From Muscardinus avellanarius (taxonomy: Eukaryota > Chordata > Mammalia > Rodentia > Gliridae): a stretch of DNA of 64,000 nt. Shown piece by piece: positions 1 to 11,417 of this stretch (position 1 is the first letter of the stretch; each line of letters starts with the position of its first letter). The stretch lies in assembly GCA_963383645.1 (NCBI GenBank), contig OY726560.1, forward strand, positions 65,837,823 through 65,901,822. The letters are read 5' to 3'. Under the pieces are notes generated by a model that ran no database searches, had not been told where the DNA came from, and saw only the letters and a program-made list of their open reading frames with translations. The translations under genes and the position numbers were made by a program.

Positions 1-1066
1 ATCTTAAACAAAATAGTAGCCAACAAAATTTTCAAACAAACATGTGATTTATTTTTTGACATTGAATGAAGATTACAATTTCTTGACTATCATAATGACA
101 ACGAGAGAGAAATAAATGGGCTAGTTCTCACAGTGTGTGATGAAATTCTGCAGTGAACAAGTTACTTTGAGTCTTTTGCAAACTGCATGAACTTTTTTTT
201 TTGGGGGGGACAAAGAAACATTAACGTTTTTGAAAGTTACGTTAACATTGGGTTGATCCTCTGCAATTGTAACCAAGGTCAGTGACTTTCACCTCTGTTG
301 ACAATAAGACTTAAAAAGATTTTGATAATAACTTTGGAAAGAAACCCAGATCTGAAATTCGTTTAGTATTATCACCCACCTTAAGAACTAAGAAAATATG
401 ACAAATATTAAAGACATGTGTGAAGTAAAAACTGTTTATAATCCTATAATAAAAAGTTTTAAGATGGCAAATATATTTTGCTAGGAAATAAAACATGTTA
501 CATAGTACCTTGATTGAGATATCAAGAATCCTTTAAAGTGTCTGCCCCCAAAGTTGTTCATATTGATGGTTAAATTCTCCATACATTACATGTATATTTT
601 AAGTCATTAAAACAAGAAAGTCCTTAAACACTGAAAATTATTAGAAAAGATTAAATGAGCTGATTTTCTTGGGAGGCACTAATTTAATGTGTTTGGAAAT
701 GTTCGGTACTTATTACTACAAAGATAAATAACAAGTACTAGACATCGTAGACAGGGATTATTCAAAACACTTTCCGTATGCAGCCTTAACTCACTACTTG
801 GTGATATGCTGTTGGAGTCTCTAGCATGGAGAGTGAGGTGGAGTTGGATTACCTCTAAAATACCATCCACTGCTGAAATTTAGTGAATCCACAATTTATA
901 ACCTAATGAAAGAGAGGAAGTGAGGCTATAAGGATCAAGGTGTTTTTCCACACTCACAGAGGCAAACTGCATAACGCTGTCTGCTGTCCCTTTGGGGTTA
1001 ACATACTTTTAAAGAAAACTTGCTATATTTTTCCAGAAAGGTTCACACAAAGCACATACAGATTAG
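1..1066. other. Unique AT-rich DNA, no gene seen
   Basis: No repeat family, exon or RNA gene could be recognised. Short open frames here have no family features and are expected by chance. Confidence 0.6.
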
Positions 1067-1076
1067 AAATACTTCT

Positions 1077-1284
1077 TGTTTTGTGTGGTACTGGGGATGG
1101 AACCCAGGGGCATTCTATCTCCAAGCTACACTCCTAGCCCTATTTTTAATTCTTTATTTTGAAACAGGGTCTCACTGAGTTGCAAAGGGCCTCACTAAGT
1201 AGCTGAGGCTGTTCTCAAACTGTGATCCTCCTGTCTTAGCCTCCCAAGGGCTGGGATTACAAGTATGCACCACCATGCCCGCTT
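1077..1284 (-). repeat. B1-ID dimeric SINE (older subfamily)
   Basis: Read on the minus strand it is a 7SL-like B1 half followed by a tRNA-like ID half. A 10-base direct repeat, aaatacttct, at 1067-1076 and 1285-1294 looks like the target-site duplication. Confidence 0.85.
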
Positions 1285-1294
1285 AAATACTTCT

Positions 1295-2207
1295 GATATT
1301 TCTTGCCACCTTTCGAGCCTCAAACATTGTAAAGTTCTTTAATTCTGTTTATTATACAGTAAAATTACTAATTGGCCTGTGATTAAGCAAGATTGGCTTT
1401 AGCAGATCATAACAGTAATAATCCTGTTGCTTTTCTTTTCTCTTTCTCCTTCCTCAATTTTTTCTTTAACAGACACACAGTTCCAAATCTGATCTTAAAA
1501 TATGAAATCTAGTTGATTACTTGGTGAACAAGTAATAAAAATGTTTGAAAATATTTGCAACTTTAATAGAAAATTATAGCAGGGTCTTGCTTTTGTGAAA
1601 TATTTGGAAACTGTAGATGTTTGGTTTACAAAGCAATTCACCTAACTTATTTTTGCATTTGGGGAAAAATAAGTATGTCTAGATTTTGGTGGTTTAAAAA
1701 ATGTCAAGAGACCATATTTTCTCATTTGAGGTTTTGCAGAAGCAAGGGGGTTCTAGCATGATTTCTCTAATTATCAGATGCTTTTTCATGCATTCTATTT
1801 TTGGAAATTTCTGTATGGAATCTACAGATGAACAAAATAAAGATGAATGTTTATTTTGCTTTGAATAGTGTTATATTTAATTCCAGTTGTTTCTTTACAT
1901 ATACATGAGTCACTTCCCATTCATATTTTAAATTTTTGCAAAAAATAGACTATTAGTATTTTCAATTAATTAAATTGTAATAAAACTCATGGATATCACA
2001 ATCTGAACAGCTTTAACTTCATTTATTGAAAAGTAATTGTGATTGATATTGAGACAAATTTGAGATATGACTGAAAGCATTATATTATGCTGTTTTTATA
2101 GTTTTTTATTATTTGTAGATACTTATTATTTCTATTCACCTATTATTAGCTATATTGTATTCTGTTTGAAATAATGTTTGCTTAGTTTCGCTCAAAAACT
2201 TATTTTT
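1295..2207. other. Unique AT-rich DNA, no gene seen
   Basis: AT-rich sequence between a SINE and the HAL1-like insertion. No recognisable repeat or gene. Confidence 0.5.
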
Positions 2208-2579
2208 CTAAAAGTATTTTTTTTGCATTCTTTTTTTTTTATTGGTGCACTGTATTCATACATCATAGTGGGATACAAACTTTTGTAGACATACATGCAC
2301 ACATCGCCCAGTCAGCCCCCACCCGATCCCCACCCCATTCCTTCCCCATCCCTCCTTCCCATGCTTGGCTTAATGGTTGACATCTAGTATTATAGCAGTT
2401 TATCCAAAATTAAAAATGATAATCTCACATAACAGTTTCATTTGTCTGATACCAAGCTTTTGATGACTTAAAGATAACATTTCAATATTTCTTTTTACTT
2501 TCTTTCTTACCAGAGAATATTTTTTTCTATTTTTTTAGGTGAAACTATCATATATTTATATATTTATTTTTCAGAAAAA

Positions 2580-3275
2580 AATATATCCTAATATGGTATA
2601 TGGACTCTAGATACCCAAAACGATCTTGAAAAAGAACAAAACTAGAAGATATATATTTTCTGATTTCAAACCATATAAAGCTACAGTAATTGAAACAGTG
2701 TAGTACTATTCTAAAGGCACATATATAAACCATTGGAGTTAAATAAAAGCCTAGAGCTAAATTCTTCCCTATATTGTCAAGTTATTTTTGACAAGGTTTC
2801 CACGAACATTTGGTGGTGGAAATAATAATCTTTTAACTAAATATTGTTGAAAAATAATAATTACATGGAAAAGAATAAAATTGGACCCTTACCTAATCCC
2901 ATATACAAGTATTAACTCAAAATAGATAAAAGACCTAAATATAAATCTTAAGACTATAAACTTTTAGGAGAAAATCTGGGTCATAAAACCTCACAACATT
3001 GAAATTGGCAGTGATTTCTTGGATATGATTTCAATGGCACAGGCAACAGAAGAGTATACAAACTCCCTAAAAAATAAAAAAAAATATTGTATATCCAAAG
3101 ACAATGTAAACAGAGTTAAAAGTTACTAATTAGAATGGGATAAAATATTTCCAAATGCTATATCTGAAGGTATATTAATATTCCAACTAGAAATCCTAAA
3201 AATTAACAACAATAAAGGCAAACAATACCATTTAGAGATAGGTAAAAGACTAACATAAGTAATGAATCTCCACAG
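2580..3275 (+). repeat. Old L1 ORF2 3' fragment carried antisense inside the HAL1-like element
   Basis: On the plus strand this follows the conserved L1 ORF2 region downstream of reverse transcriptase, heavily decayed with many stops. It continues unbroken from about 2580 to about 3275. It runs opposite to ORF1, and the same decayed version recurs at 25202-25528, so it is part of the mobile family. Confidence 0.75.
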
Positions 3276-3285
3276 ATAACCAATC

Positions 3286-4248
3286 TTAGTTGTCTGTTGG
3301 ATGGAAACTCTTGTTTCTCTGGTTCTGGTGTGTGTTACCTATTTCTTCTTTGTAGTTAATCTCTTTGAGTATTTTCTCTAGCTCTGGTTTTGAAGACATA
3401 AATTCCTTCAGTTTCTGTTTGTCATGGAAGCTTCTTATTTCTCCATCTAATTTGATAGAAAGTTTTGCTGGATAGGAAATTTTTGGCTGGAAGTTGTTTT
3501 CTTTCAGAGTTTGGAATATGTTACTCCAAGCCCTTCTGGCTCTCATGACTTGGTTTGGGAAGTCTGGAGTGATTCTAATTGGTTTGCCTCTGAATGTCAC
3601 TTGGCCCTTTGTTTTTGTTGCCTTTAAGATTCTCTGCTTGGCTTCCACATTGGTCATTTTGACAATTATGTGGCGTGGGGATCCTCTTCTCCGATCCTGT
3701 CTAAAGGGAGTTCTATAAGTTTCCTGGACCTGTGTATCGACCTCTTGCTCTATGTTTGGGAAATTTTCTGCTATTACTTCCTTGAAGAGATTGTTGATCA
3801 CTTTGGTTTCACTTTCTTTTCCCTCCTCTATTCCAATTATTCTTAGGTTAGCTCTCTTAAAATGGGCCCATATTTCTTCAATATCAGATTCCTGCTGTCG
3901 GATATTTTTTTCTAGATTAGAAACAATGCGTTCATTTTTGGAATGATCATCTTCTAAGAGCGAGATTCTGTTCTCCATGTGGTCTAATTGGTTGTTTGTA
4001 CTTTGAATTGAGGCCTTTACTTCATTAATTGCATCCTTTATCTCTTTTTGGCTCTCTCTGAGTTCTTTTCGAAGCACCTCTATTATTTCTACAGTTATTT
4101 TCCTGATTTGATCTTCTAGAAATCTCTGATTTTCTGTTTTATTGGGTTCTGATGTTGTGGGGTTGTGGGCATTCATTTCTCCATTGTTATTCCTCTTTCC
4201 CATGATTTTGGAAGTTTGTGCCTTCTCTGGGTTCTTCCCTTGGGTCAC
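3286..4248 (-). CDS. L1 ORF1 protein (RNA-binding chaperone), intact
   Basis: A 320-codon frame for an L1 ORF1p, the trimeric RNA-binding protein that packages L1 RNA into ribonucleoprotein particles. Residues 1-40 are a basic, polar N-terminus. Residues about 41-131 are rich in Glu, Lys and spaced Ile/Leu, as expected for the coiled-coil trimerisation domain. An RRM follows from about 133, with NLRIIGI at 134-140 and RHIIVKM at 192-198. The C-terminal domain contains RITPDFP (225-231) and YPAKLSI (259-265). Human ORF1p is 338 residues, so this is essentially full length. Codon 1 is the first ATG after the GC-rich 5'UTR. The residue after the RRM start is Glu141 where a Pro is usual. No ORF2 follows: the stop is about 10 bases from inverted old L1 sequence. 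Family assignment is firm; present-day activity is unknown. Confidence 0.9.
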   Translation of the reverse strand: MTQGKNPEKAQTSKIMGKRNNNGEMNAHNPTTSEPNKTENQRFLEDQIRKITVEIIEVLRKELRESQKEIKDAINEVKASIQSTNNQLDHMENRISLLEDDHSKNERIVSNLEKNIRQQESDIEEIWAHFKRANLRIIGIEEGKESETKVINNLFKEVIAENFPNIEQEVDTQVQETYRTPFRQDRRRGSPRHIIVKMTNVEAKQRILKATKTKGQVTFRGKPIRITPDFPNQVMRARRAWSNIFQTLKENNFQPKISYPAKLSIKLDGEIRSFHDKQKLKEFMSSKPELEKILKEINYKEEIGNTHQNQRNKSFHPTDN

Positions 4249-4995
4249 TATGACTTCACTTAAGGTGTTCTGGATCTTGAGTCAGTAGTATCTCAGACCC
4301 CACTACTCCTTTACTGAGTTGTATCACAGAGTCTCCGACCCAAAGAGTCGATAGAGGCTGCTTTAGACTATGGGGGGGTGCCAGGTTGCACGTTCTCCTA
4401 TGGTATGATATCTCTGCCACTGCCCCTCCCCCACTGGGTCAAGTCCCAGGGAGTACAGTACTGGGATTTCTCCTCTGTGGCCCGCAATTTGACTCACTGT
4501 TCTTGAGTTTGCAGATGTAGCTGTACTGGATTCGGTGAATTCGCTCCTGCTGCCGCCGGTGGCAATATGGCGCCACTGCTACGCCCTCGGCTGTGAGGCT
4601 GGCTTATTTCTTCTTGGTTTTGATTTCTACTCTGAATCCCTGCAGCGTGTGCTGAGTCAGCCACTGGGAGCTTTAGATGCTCCCTGCGCCGAGAAATCCC
4701 GCCTGGCTGTTCCGCAGCGGCTCACCTCGGCTTGCTGTACCCATCTGGTGAACTCGCTGCTGCCGCCGGCAGTATAGTGCTGCTGCCGCGTCCTTGGGCG
4801 TAAGGCCGGTGTATCTCCTCTGTGGCTCTGAGCTCTGTTCTCAGTCCGCTTTCTCTCTGGAGCCTGGTGATTTTTTTGTTTCTTTGGTGATGGTGTTTTC
4901 TGGCTATGAAAGGCGCTGATTTTGTGGTAATGGAGATTAGTTGTTAGCGGGGCTCTTAAGCCCCGCTTTTCTCGGTCGCCATCTGAAGCTCACTC
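4249..4995 (-). promoter_or_regulatory. L1-type 5'UTR / internal promoter with tandem monomers
   Basis: This GC- and CpG-richer stretch lies between ORF1 and the 5' end. Two diverged blocks start 213 bases apart, both reading ggtgaa(t/c)tcgct on the plus strand (4534 and 4747), followed by a gctgccgccgg motif. The 3' part of a further block is suggested near 4450-4530. This resembles the monomer-type promoters of rodent L1s. A YY1-like core (cagatggcg on the minus strand, 4977-4985) lies about 10 bases from the 5' end, comparable to the YY1 site of human L1. Promoter function is inferred. Confidence 0.7.
4946..4967 (-). other. Perfect 9-bp hairpin near the element's 5' end
   Basis: agcggggct and agccccgct are exact reverse complements separated by four bases. 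This places a GC-rich stem about 28-50 bases from the predicted 5' end of the element RNA. Confidence 0.8.
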
Positions 4996-5010
4996 CTAAA
5001 AGTATATTTT

Positions 5011-5259
5011 AAAAGAAGTAATCCAGGGTAGGATTGGAGAACTGTTAATTTACCACGCCCAGTCTTTTGAGAAACACTTCAAAAAAAAAAAGAAACTTTT
5101 GAAATGTGGTCACAATTCAGTATTCATGGGTTTCTGCGAACCAGAATATTACTTGCAGCTAACAGCAAAGACAAAATGATTGCAGTCCCTTCCTTTTTAA
5201 AAATGATATCCATTAAACTTAAAAATTTATTGTTGATGCTATTCTTAGACTAGTTTGTT

Positions 5260-5295
<36 letters not shown>

Positions 5296-7141
5296 TAGAT
5301 AGATGGATAGATAGATAGATAGATAGATAGAATGGAATCTAATCAAATAATCACAGCTTCACTGCCTATTTCTGATCTTCAATACATCAGCTGTTTCAAC
5401 CCTCTGATCAAGTGAGCACAGGGATGGAGATAGGCTCTCTGGCGTTGGTCTCTGGCCTGGGGCCCTGGAGGTGGAAGAGGAAGTATTCCTCATCTCTTTT
5501 TCAGAGGTGTGATTCTGTTTACTTTGGAAAGAAAAGATCCAAGTATCTCCTAAAGTGGATTAGGCACGGCCAGACTAGATGATCCATTTGCACTACAAAC
5601 TCTCTAGCAGCTGGGAGGATGCAGTATGTGTGAAATTTCTTTCCTTCTTCAAAATCTTGATAGAGTTGTAGCTAAGCTCTTAACAGTCCCAAAACAAACT
5701 GCCAATGAAGTTTATTTTCCTTTTTGCTGAGTTTTCTGGACCATTGTTCCGCTTGAGGGGCCCTGTTTGTTAGTTTTGGCCACACGCTCCTCTGCCTTCG
5801 GGAGCAGCCTTGGGAAAGCACTTGCCCTGCGTGGTACCAGGGCTGCCTCCTGCCTGTCCAGGGCCTCTGAAGCTTAATTCCAGTGCATGACTTCCTGCCT
5901 CAGAGGAGGGGCTGCCAGAGAGGGGGCTTGTAGCTGTAACGTAAATACATAGTTGATTTGGGGAAAACTGGGACATTATTGTTTGTTCTCATAAAAGATT
6001 CCTGCTGGAGGTTTTATTTTAACGTTGGCTTCTTGGCCTTTTCTGCTGACTTGGATACTGATCTGATTTTCTGCTTTATGTCTTCCCCTCAACCCTATTT
6101 TTAATTTAAAATATACAATTCAACATTAACTGCGCTTACAAGCTACACAGCAGAATAAAATCACATTACAAACGTTGTAGTATTAGATTGTATCACCATT
6201 TATTTCTTCTAGCCTGTCCAGGGATTTCTTCGTGTTCAGTAGAACTAATTTGCAGGCAGACACTGAGGTCTTCTAGAAGGCCGGCAGGCTCCAGAAATTA
6301 ATTTATCCAAATAACCGATCCCTCCTCAGCCAGCCATAGAGGGACACCAAAGTGGCCTACCAAGGCAGAGCTTCCTTTTGAAGTCTGGAATGTTTTGACT
6401 GACTTGAAACAGGCGGCTGGAATGAGAGGATAATTTTCAGTGACCCAGGGGATTTTTTTTTTTTTTGCTATTTTCAAATATTAGGTAAAACAAAGAGAAA
6501 TTGCTTGCTCTAATTTAGAAAGACTTAGTAATCAGGAAGGCAAGCAGACTAGAATAAAGTCCCAAGGTATAAAACAGAAGCTTATTTGCTAAACCTAGAT
6601 TGCTAGCACAATCAAAATTATTATACCCCCCAAAAAAAAAATCTTAGAAGGGATATATTTTAGTCAACATGTCTGTCTTTTCATCACTTCTACCTGATTT
6701 TATTTTTTTAGTATTTTAAAAAGAGAACATTAATTGCTTTGAGTTAGTGTCATCCAAAAACATTGTTATATTTTAATTTTAATTTTAATTTTATTAAACA
6801 AATAGGAAGTTATAATTTGAAGTAGCTTACTAAATTAGCTTGCTAGATATGATAGATATTTCGTATTTGTCTAATTTACCAAAAATAGATCTTAAAGCTA
6901 TTAAATTTTTAAAACAAACTTTCATTTGACTGAAAAGCAGGACTGTCAGGTTAACAAATATTTTTTGACTACCAGCTCAGGTGATCAAATTCATTTTGAG
7001 ATTTTTTTCCTTATACTATAGATACTTATTGACACAGAAAAAAATATCTTTGTGTTTTTAGTGAAGAAAATAAGTAAAAGAATAGGAGTTGGTAACAAAA
7101 ATCCAAGTTAAGATAGAGGAAATATTTACAGGATATATTCT
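5011..7141. other. Mostly unique DNA, no gene seen
   Basis: Contains microsatellites (5263-5331), a T run near 6452-6466 and a TTTTAA-type repeat near 6769-6795. No exon or known repeat recognised in the rest. Weak open frames around 5770-5976 have no family features. Confidence 0.5.
5263..5331. repeat. Compound microsatellite (AT)n-(GATA)n
   Basis: An uninterrupted AT run followed by GATA units with one variant (gatggata). Confidence 0.95.
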
Positions 7142-7266
7142 TTGGGGGGAATACCGGGGATTGAACTCAGGGTACTTTTTATTTTGAGACAGGGTCATGC
7201 TAAATTGCCCAGATTGGCCTGGAACTTGGCCACCCTTCTGCCTCAGCCTGAAGAATCACAGGGATA
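7142..7266 (-). repeat. Partial B1-ID SINE
   Basis: Truncated, diverged antisense copy: it keeps the fragments ggggattgaactcaggg and ttttgagacagggtc and lacks the far B1 end. Confidence 0.65.
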
Positions 7267-7370
7267 ATTATACTGTATTTTACATCACCTTTAATGCAAA
7301 AGTGCACTCCTCCAGGATTGCTTAGGAAAAAAGAATTAAATAACATCTGTAATTTAAAGGTCTGGATATA

Positions 7371-7578
7371 GCCAGGCATGGTGGTGCACACCTGTAATCC
7401 CAGTTCTTAGAAGGCCGAGACAGAATAATTGCAGATTTGAGGCCAGCCTCAGCAACTTAGTGAGAACCTCAGAAACTTAGCAAGACTCCATTTCAAAATA
7501 TAAAAATGACAAGGGATGGGGATGTAGCTTAGAAGTAGAATGCCCCTGGGTCCAATCACCAGTACAAATAAAATAAAT
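7371..7578 (+). repeat. B1-ID dimeric SINE (older subfamily)
   Basis: Starts gccaggcatggtggtgca, contains the B1 and ID halves joined by an A-rich linker, and ends in an A-rich tail. Confidence 0.85.
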
Positions 7579-8310
7579 TACAAACATATTCTAGATAAAA
7601 GAAGATGCCAACTGACTTTATGATCTTGGATTTTATTTTATAATTTTAGAAAATGAAAGAAAGTAACTTTTCTACTCATGAAGCCACAAGGATCTCCATT
7701 CTGTAGCAGTAATTGTTCATTCTTTTAACTGGTGAAGTTCATATTAAGTCATTTTGAATGAAAATTTGAAAGAAATTGTAAACTGTCTTTTGCTTTGTTT
7801 TCAGATATTCTAGTTTGCTTTTGGAACAGATTGATTGGTATTCTTCATTCTCGTTGCTGAAATTGCCGAACTGTATTTTTTTTTAAGTTTCATTTTGTTT
7901 TTATACCAGTTTTCTATATGATTTAGCTGCCAATGCAAAGTCAAAGACAAGGCAGATAGAAGCAAACTTCTGAAGGCAGAACATCCCACTGGGAGGTGAT
8001 ATTGAAATTACTCCTAGCGTTATAGAGAGAAATAGCTTTGTCTTTTCCCTTTTATGTCATTTGAATTTTTCTTCTTTTAGCTACTGAGATTCTGGATTTT
8101 AAAAAAAGTCAGAGCTTTTATAAGTTATGGGAAATAACCCTTGAAAGAAAAAGAAATTGAAAGGTTTAAATAAGAGCTGATGGGGGCCATCAAAGTTGAT
8201 GAATTTAGAGAGAAGGTAAGTTGGGCCTTTGGGACTAAGAACTAAGACTCGCTGTTGAGAAATGTGCACAGCTGAAAATGTAGGAAGACAATTGCTGCTT
8301 ATGCCAGTTG
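7579..8310. other. Unique DNA, no gene seen
   Basis: Nothing recognisable. Confidence 0.45.
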
Positions 8311-8765
8311 CCGTGGTTCGGATGTGGTTTCTCTCCCAGAGGTTCATGTGTTAGAAATCAGGTCCACAGCATGGCAGTGCTGGAAAGTGGTAGAAACTTT
8401 CAGAGGTAGGGCCTGGTGGGAGGAAATTAGGTCACTGGGGACACTGCCATTGGGCGTTGAAAGGCAGTAATGCTGTGGTTGGCATTCATGAGAGCAAGTT
8501 GTTATTTAAGAATAAAAAAAGCAAGACTGGCCCCTCACCACTCCCTGGCAGCCTGTCTCATCATGGGATTTCTCCTCACATAATCTCCTGCCATGATGCC
8601 ATCACCATGTTCTAAACACAACCAAGAAGGCTCTTTCCACAGAGAACAGATAAAGCTACCTAGTCTTGGACTTTTAGCCTCCAAAACTGTGAGCAAAATA
8701 CAACTCTTTTCTTTATAGAATAGCCTCGGTTATTTTGTTATAGCAATAGAAAATGAGCTAATATG
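8311..8765 (+). repeat. MaLR-type LTR (MST/MLT1-like)
   Basis: Begins with the MaLR signature tggttcggatgtggtttctc, followed by ggttcatgtgtt, a gcctggtgggagg block and a ggtcactgggg block. It ends near agcaatagaaaatgagcta. This matches the known layout of ERVL-MaLR solo LTRs in sense orientation. The subfamily is uncertain. Confidence 0.75.
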
Positions 8766-9352
8766 CCAATGGACTAAAAAGTAGGATATCCCCTAGTGTT
8801 TCAATCAGCCATGGGAAGAAAATACAATTTCTAATTTTTAGTCTTTTGAAAAGTATGTATTTTATATATGTTCTATGATATATAATCTATTAGTAGAGTA
8901 TAATTTGCATATAATATATAAATATATATGCTCAATTTTTTACTGATAAAAATTTATGATTAAACATTTGAAGGCTGATGGCTTTAAGAAGAGTTAACAT
9001 CCTGTAATTTATCCCGTGTATTTTCAATTAAGAATTAGGGCTTGTATATGTTGATCAGTAATCTAAGTAACTAAAATTTGACATTTTGTACTCACAATTA
9101 CTAAAATATATATAAAGATATTTCCATTTTGGAGACATATACTTAGTTCTTGTCTCTATGCTCTGAACAACATAGAGATGTGCTTTGAAAATATTTTACC
9201 TTAAAAAGTAATACCAATTCTTTGTTTAAAATTATAGTAATGTGAATATATTTATTACATAAATACTGCCTCATGTTTACACATAATTATTAAGAATTTT
9301 GAGTAAAAGGTAGCTGATCTTTTCTTTGAAATTATGTAAATGAAATTTATTA

Positions 9353-9560
9353 GCCGGGTGTGGTGGCGCACGCTTGTAATCCCTGCGCTTGGGAGGTGGA
9401 GACAGGAGGATCACACAGGTTCAAAGCCAGCCGTGCTGGCTTAAGAGACCCTGTTTCCAAATAAAAATATAAAAATATAGGTGTCTTGGAGTATAGCCCA
9501 TAGGTAGAAGGGTTTCTAGGAACCCCAGTACCACCAAAAAAACCAACCAAACAAACAAAC
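9353..9560 (+). repeat. B1-ID dimeric SINE, young hairpin subfamily
   Basis: Carries the diagnostic inverted repeat aagccagcc...gctggctt and the ID end with ggaaccccagtaccacc. aaatttatta at 9343-9352 and 9561-9570 is the likely target-site duplication. Confidence 0.9.
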
Positions 9561-9570
9561 AAATTTATTA

Positions 9571-10734
9571 TAACCATTTTTCTCAATATTGATGAATTTA
9601 TTATTTCTTTGGCCTGCAATTAACTGTGACTGAGACATCTGGATAAGTAACAGCATGTAGTCACTTTGTAATAGAAGGCTTAATGAGGGCAAGATACCTT
9701 TTATCAAATATTAAGAGACTTTCTTGTATCTGGAGAATTTATCTTAACAAAAAACAGAATCGTGATTTAGTTTGGGGCACTTTGAGAAGTTGCGAAGCTA
9801 TTGAGGTAATTTCTGTAGATAGTTTACATTTTAGATAGGATTTCTGGGCTGGGTTGGACTAAAAGTATAGATATGGTGTTCATTTATAAATAGATGAGGT
9901 GGGAACCAAGATTGATGATAACCAAGGAAAGTCTGTTGAGAGAGAAATGCACTAGATGAGAGAGGATTTAGGGGAATATCAGAGCCAAAGAGGGATGAGG
10001 GTCTGATTCAGGACTAAAGAGATGGTGGAGAGGGAGATGAGCCAGAGATAGCAAAATGTCTCTAGAAGGAGGAATGATTAGTGTTGCCAGGTCATTTGAG
10101 GGATTCGTTCGGATAAGTAATGAAGGAATTACAATGGATGGAATTCAGTTAGAGGGGCTTGAATGGAAGAGGGAAGGGGACATCCAGATTACTTGTGTTG
10201 ATAAATAAAAGGAAACTAGGGAACTGGTGACACAGTGTTGAGATTCAACTAAGCTTCCAGAGGTTTAGTCGAATAGGAAGCCAAGACTAGAGCTAGACAG
10301 AGGTCAAGAGTGGAGGGGAGGTGTCTAGAGTGGAGAGCGTGTGCAGAGCAGTCATGGGAAAGCCTCCCGCCACCTGTAATTCTGTTTCTCCACCAATGCT
10401 CCCTCTCCTGGGACTCTCCTCCTGAGAGCGGAGCACACTGGGGATAGAGGAGGCACCCTGCAGGAGGCGCCCCAGGAAGGCTAACTTTGTGGCCATAATA
10501 TGCAATTTATATTTGTATAGTAGCAAATGAGCCTTTCCGTGTTACTTGATGAGGTCACCTCGCTCTAACTCCCACGATTCTAAAACATTCTCTTCTCCTT
10601 GGCTTCACATAGTCCCTGCATCCTTCTCTGCCTGCCAAAAGCCTCCTCTTCCTCCTATTTTGAAGTCAAAGGCCAACCCTTATATGTGTCTGTCCTTGGA
10701 ACTCCAACTAGTCATTGTCTGCAGAAATTAAGAA
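9571..10734. other. Unique DNA, no gene seen
   Basis: A purine-rich, slightly more GC-rich stretch (about 9900-10500). Short overlapping frames on both strands show no family features. Confidence 0.45.
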
Positions 10735-10925
10735 CTCTGCTGTAGCCTTTAATAAGTTGTGATATGATAGCTATTTACCTGTTTTTTTGTCCAATGAACT
10801 GTGAGTTTTCTAAAGATCATGCTGTTCTCTTCTTAGTAATTACCCTATTACATTGTCTGGTACTCAATAGCTAGCTACTCAGTTAATAGTGCATGAATAA
10901 TTGAATGAATGAATGGAGTACTTGA
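10735..10925 (+). repeat. Probable L2 3' end
   Basis: Resembles the L2 3' region, ending in a tactcaatag...gaatgaatgaatgg stretch (L2 ends in TGAA-type repeats). Old and diverged. Confidence 0.5.
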
Positions 10926-11220
10926 GAAGAGACAAACTAAGGATGAGGACAGGTACCCAAAAACTGTCTTTGTGGCTCTAGGTTATTTACGTTGTCGTAT
11001 TCATCTATGTGTAATGGCTTAAAGGGCAACTTGATGTGTAAATAGGGATAATTATGACAGTTAACTGAGATTGTGTTTACACATATGCCAATCTCTGTTT
11101 ATTCAAATTAGGGATAAACTTATGTGCATCATTATTTGTCAAAAGGGAAAATAAGTTAGAATTTTCAAGTTTAAATTGCAAAATATCTTATTTGGAACAT
11201 TTAGTGTATACAACTAGGAT

Positions 11221-11417
11221 TTTTTTTTGGTGGTCCTACAGATTGAACTCAGGGCCATCTACTTCTGAGTTACACCCCCAGCCCTGATTTATTTTTGAAA
11301 CGGGGTCTCACTAAGTTGCTGAGGGTCTTTCTAAATTGCTGAGACTGACTTCAATCTGTGATCCTTCCATCTCAGCCTCCACCAAATACTGGGATTACAG
11401 GCATGTGCGCACCTAGT
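11221..11417 (-). repeat. B1-ID dimeric SINE (older subfamily)
   Basis: Antisense copy from a T run through the ID half (gattgaactcagggcc) to the B1 end. Confidence 0.85.

Larger units (their letters stand above)
2223..4995 (-). mobile_element. HAL1-like (ORF1-only) chimeric L1 insertion
   Basis: A single retrotransposition unit on the minus strand. In element order it has an L1-type 5'UTR (4995-4249), intact ORF1 (4248-3286), about 700 bp of old L1 ORF2 sequence in the opposite orientation (about 3275-2580), a ~340 bp 3' end, and an A tail (T run near 2231-2240). The last ~160 bases match other L1 3' ends in this window. The repeats ctaaaagtatttttt (2208-2222) and ctaaaagtatatttt (4996-5010) differ at one of 15 bases and bracket the whole unit, so it inserted as one piece. 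No reverse transcriptase or endonuclease frame is present, so it would depend on an autonomous L1. HAL1, L1 derivatives keeping ORF1 only, are known in several mammals; whether this family is catalogued I cannot tell. Confidence 0.85.

Noticed and set aside
3494..3946. Plus-strand frames opposite ORF1
   Set aside because: Antisense shadows of the L1 ORF1 coding sequence.
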